The notes under the pieces: model-generated
What the model saw: the letters and a program-made list of their open reading frames with translations, nothing else
The model's database searches: none
What the model was told of the DNA's origin: nothing
Assembly (NCBI GenBank): GCA_934373295.1
Contig: CAKROK010000051.1
Coordinates: 1-15,373, forward strand
DNA from: an uncultured Christensenellaceae bacterium
GTDB taxonomy: Bacteria > Bacillota > Clostridia > Christensenellales > Christensenellaceae
Length of the DNA: 15,373 bases
Direction of reading: 5' to 3'
Made by a program: the position numbers and the translations under genes
Shown here: positions 15,182-15,373 of the stretch, piece by piece
Layout: each line of letters opens with the position of its first letter
How positions within the stretch are numbered: the first letter of the stretch is position 1

Positions 15182-15223
15182 AACAGGCAGAGGATATCAC
15201 AATCCTTTGCCTGTTTTCTTTTT
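15182..15223 (+). terminator. Terminator 2 after the TetR-type gene
   Basis: A 14-bp stem, 15182-15195/15202-15215, with one G-T pair and a 6-base loop, followed by TTCTTTTT. Stronger than the first; together they insulate the sequence to the right. Confidence 0.8.
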
Positions 15224-15326
15224 GCGAGTAATCCACCCTCACAGAAATTTAAACATCCAATAAATTCTTTGCTTTTCAGGTGCTCAATCACCTTGTTTTT
15301 TGCCCTGAAAAACACAGCGATAAAAT

Positions 15327-15364
15327 AGGTTGCTTTGCTGACGCAAAGCTCCATTATAAACCCG
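15327..15364 (-). repeat. Dispersed hairpin repeat, copy 2 (inverted)
   Basis: The reverse complement matches 351-388 at 34 of 38 bases; the hairpin GCTTTGC-GTCA-GCAAAGC keeps its stem and changes its loop. The remaining sequence 15224-15326 shows no gene that can be supported, and the window ends 9 bases after this repeat. Confidence 0.7.
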
Positions 15365-15373
15365 CGCCGACAC

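Noticed and set aside
15118..15354. A 78-residue leftward open frame
   Set aside because: It runs through two rightward terminators and begins in the dispersed repeat; no ribosome binding site is seen.

Overview
The window looks like chromosomal DNA of a low-abundance or gut-type Clostridia (Bacillota). The evidence is Gram-positive-style strong Shine-Dalgarno sites (AGGAGG, AAGGAG), sigma-A-like promoters, AddA/AddB in place of RecBCD, a teichoic-acid-type glycerophosphotransferase and EFR1-type flavodoxin/ferredoxin genes. The genus cannot be fixed from sequence alone.

Layout. (1) Positions 1-653 carry no gene. The first ~510 bases are packed with palindromes: a ~100-base long stem-loop (13-112), a nested three-armed inverted repeat (171-299), a short hairpin repeat (351-388) with an inverted copy at the far end of the window (15327-15364), and a 124-base imperfect palindrome (389-512). 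(2) Positions 714-9218 are one compact rightward operon behind a near-consensus promoter (654-682): a CDP-glycerol glycerophosphotransferase-like gene, a small pyridoxamine-phosphate-oxidase-fold flavoprotein, addB and addA. Gaps are a few bases to 13 bases, and addB and addA overlap by 17 bases. (3) At the addA stop the codon usage changes visibly: ATA-rich isoleucine before, ATC/ATT after. The remainder has the look of an accessory region: two decayed AraC-family regulator remnants, a pair of ~113-base direct repeats (9547-9659 and 11994-12106), and between the repeats a cassette of a TetR-type regulator divergent from a short-chain dehydrogenase (SDR) and an EFR1 flavodoxin/ferredoxin protein. 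(4) Positions 12585-15096 hold an oleate hydratase gene (leftward) and a second TetR-type regulator (rightward), with face-to-face promoters whose -10 boxes overlap, followed by two tandem terminators.

How the genes may work together. AddA and AddB form the double-strand-break resection helicase-nuclease, and their catalytic and iron-sulfur residues are present. The accessory part consists of two regulator/enzyme pairs with the same design (TetR-type repressor divergent from a redox or lipid enzyme). Oleate hydratase makes 10-hydroxy fatty acids. A nearby SDR could oxidise such products to 10-oxo acids, as in the Lactobacillus polyunsaturated fatty acid saturation pathway, and the EFR1 protein could handle electrons. 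This link is an inference from proximity only. No RNA genes, CRISPR array, integrase or transposase was found.
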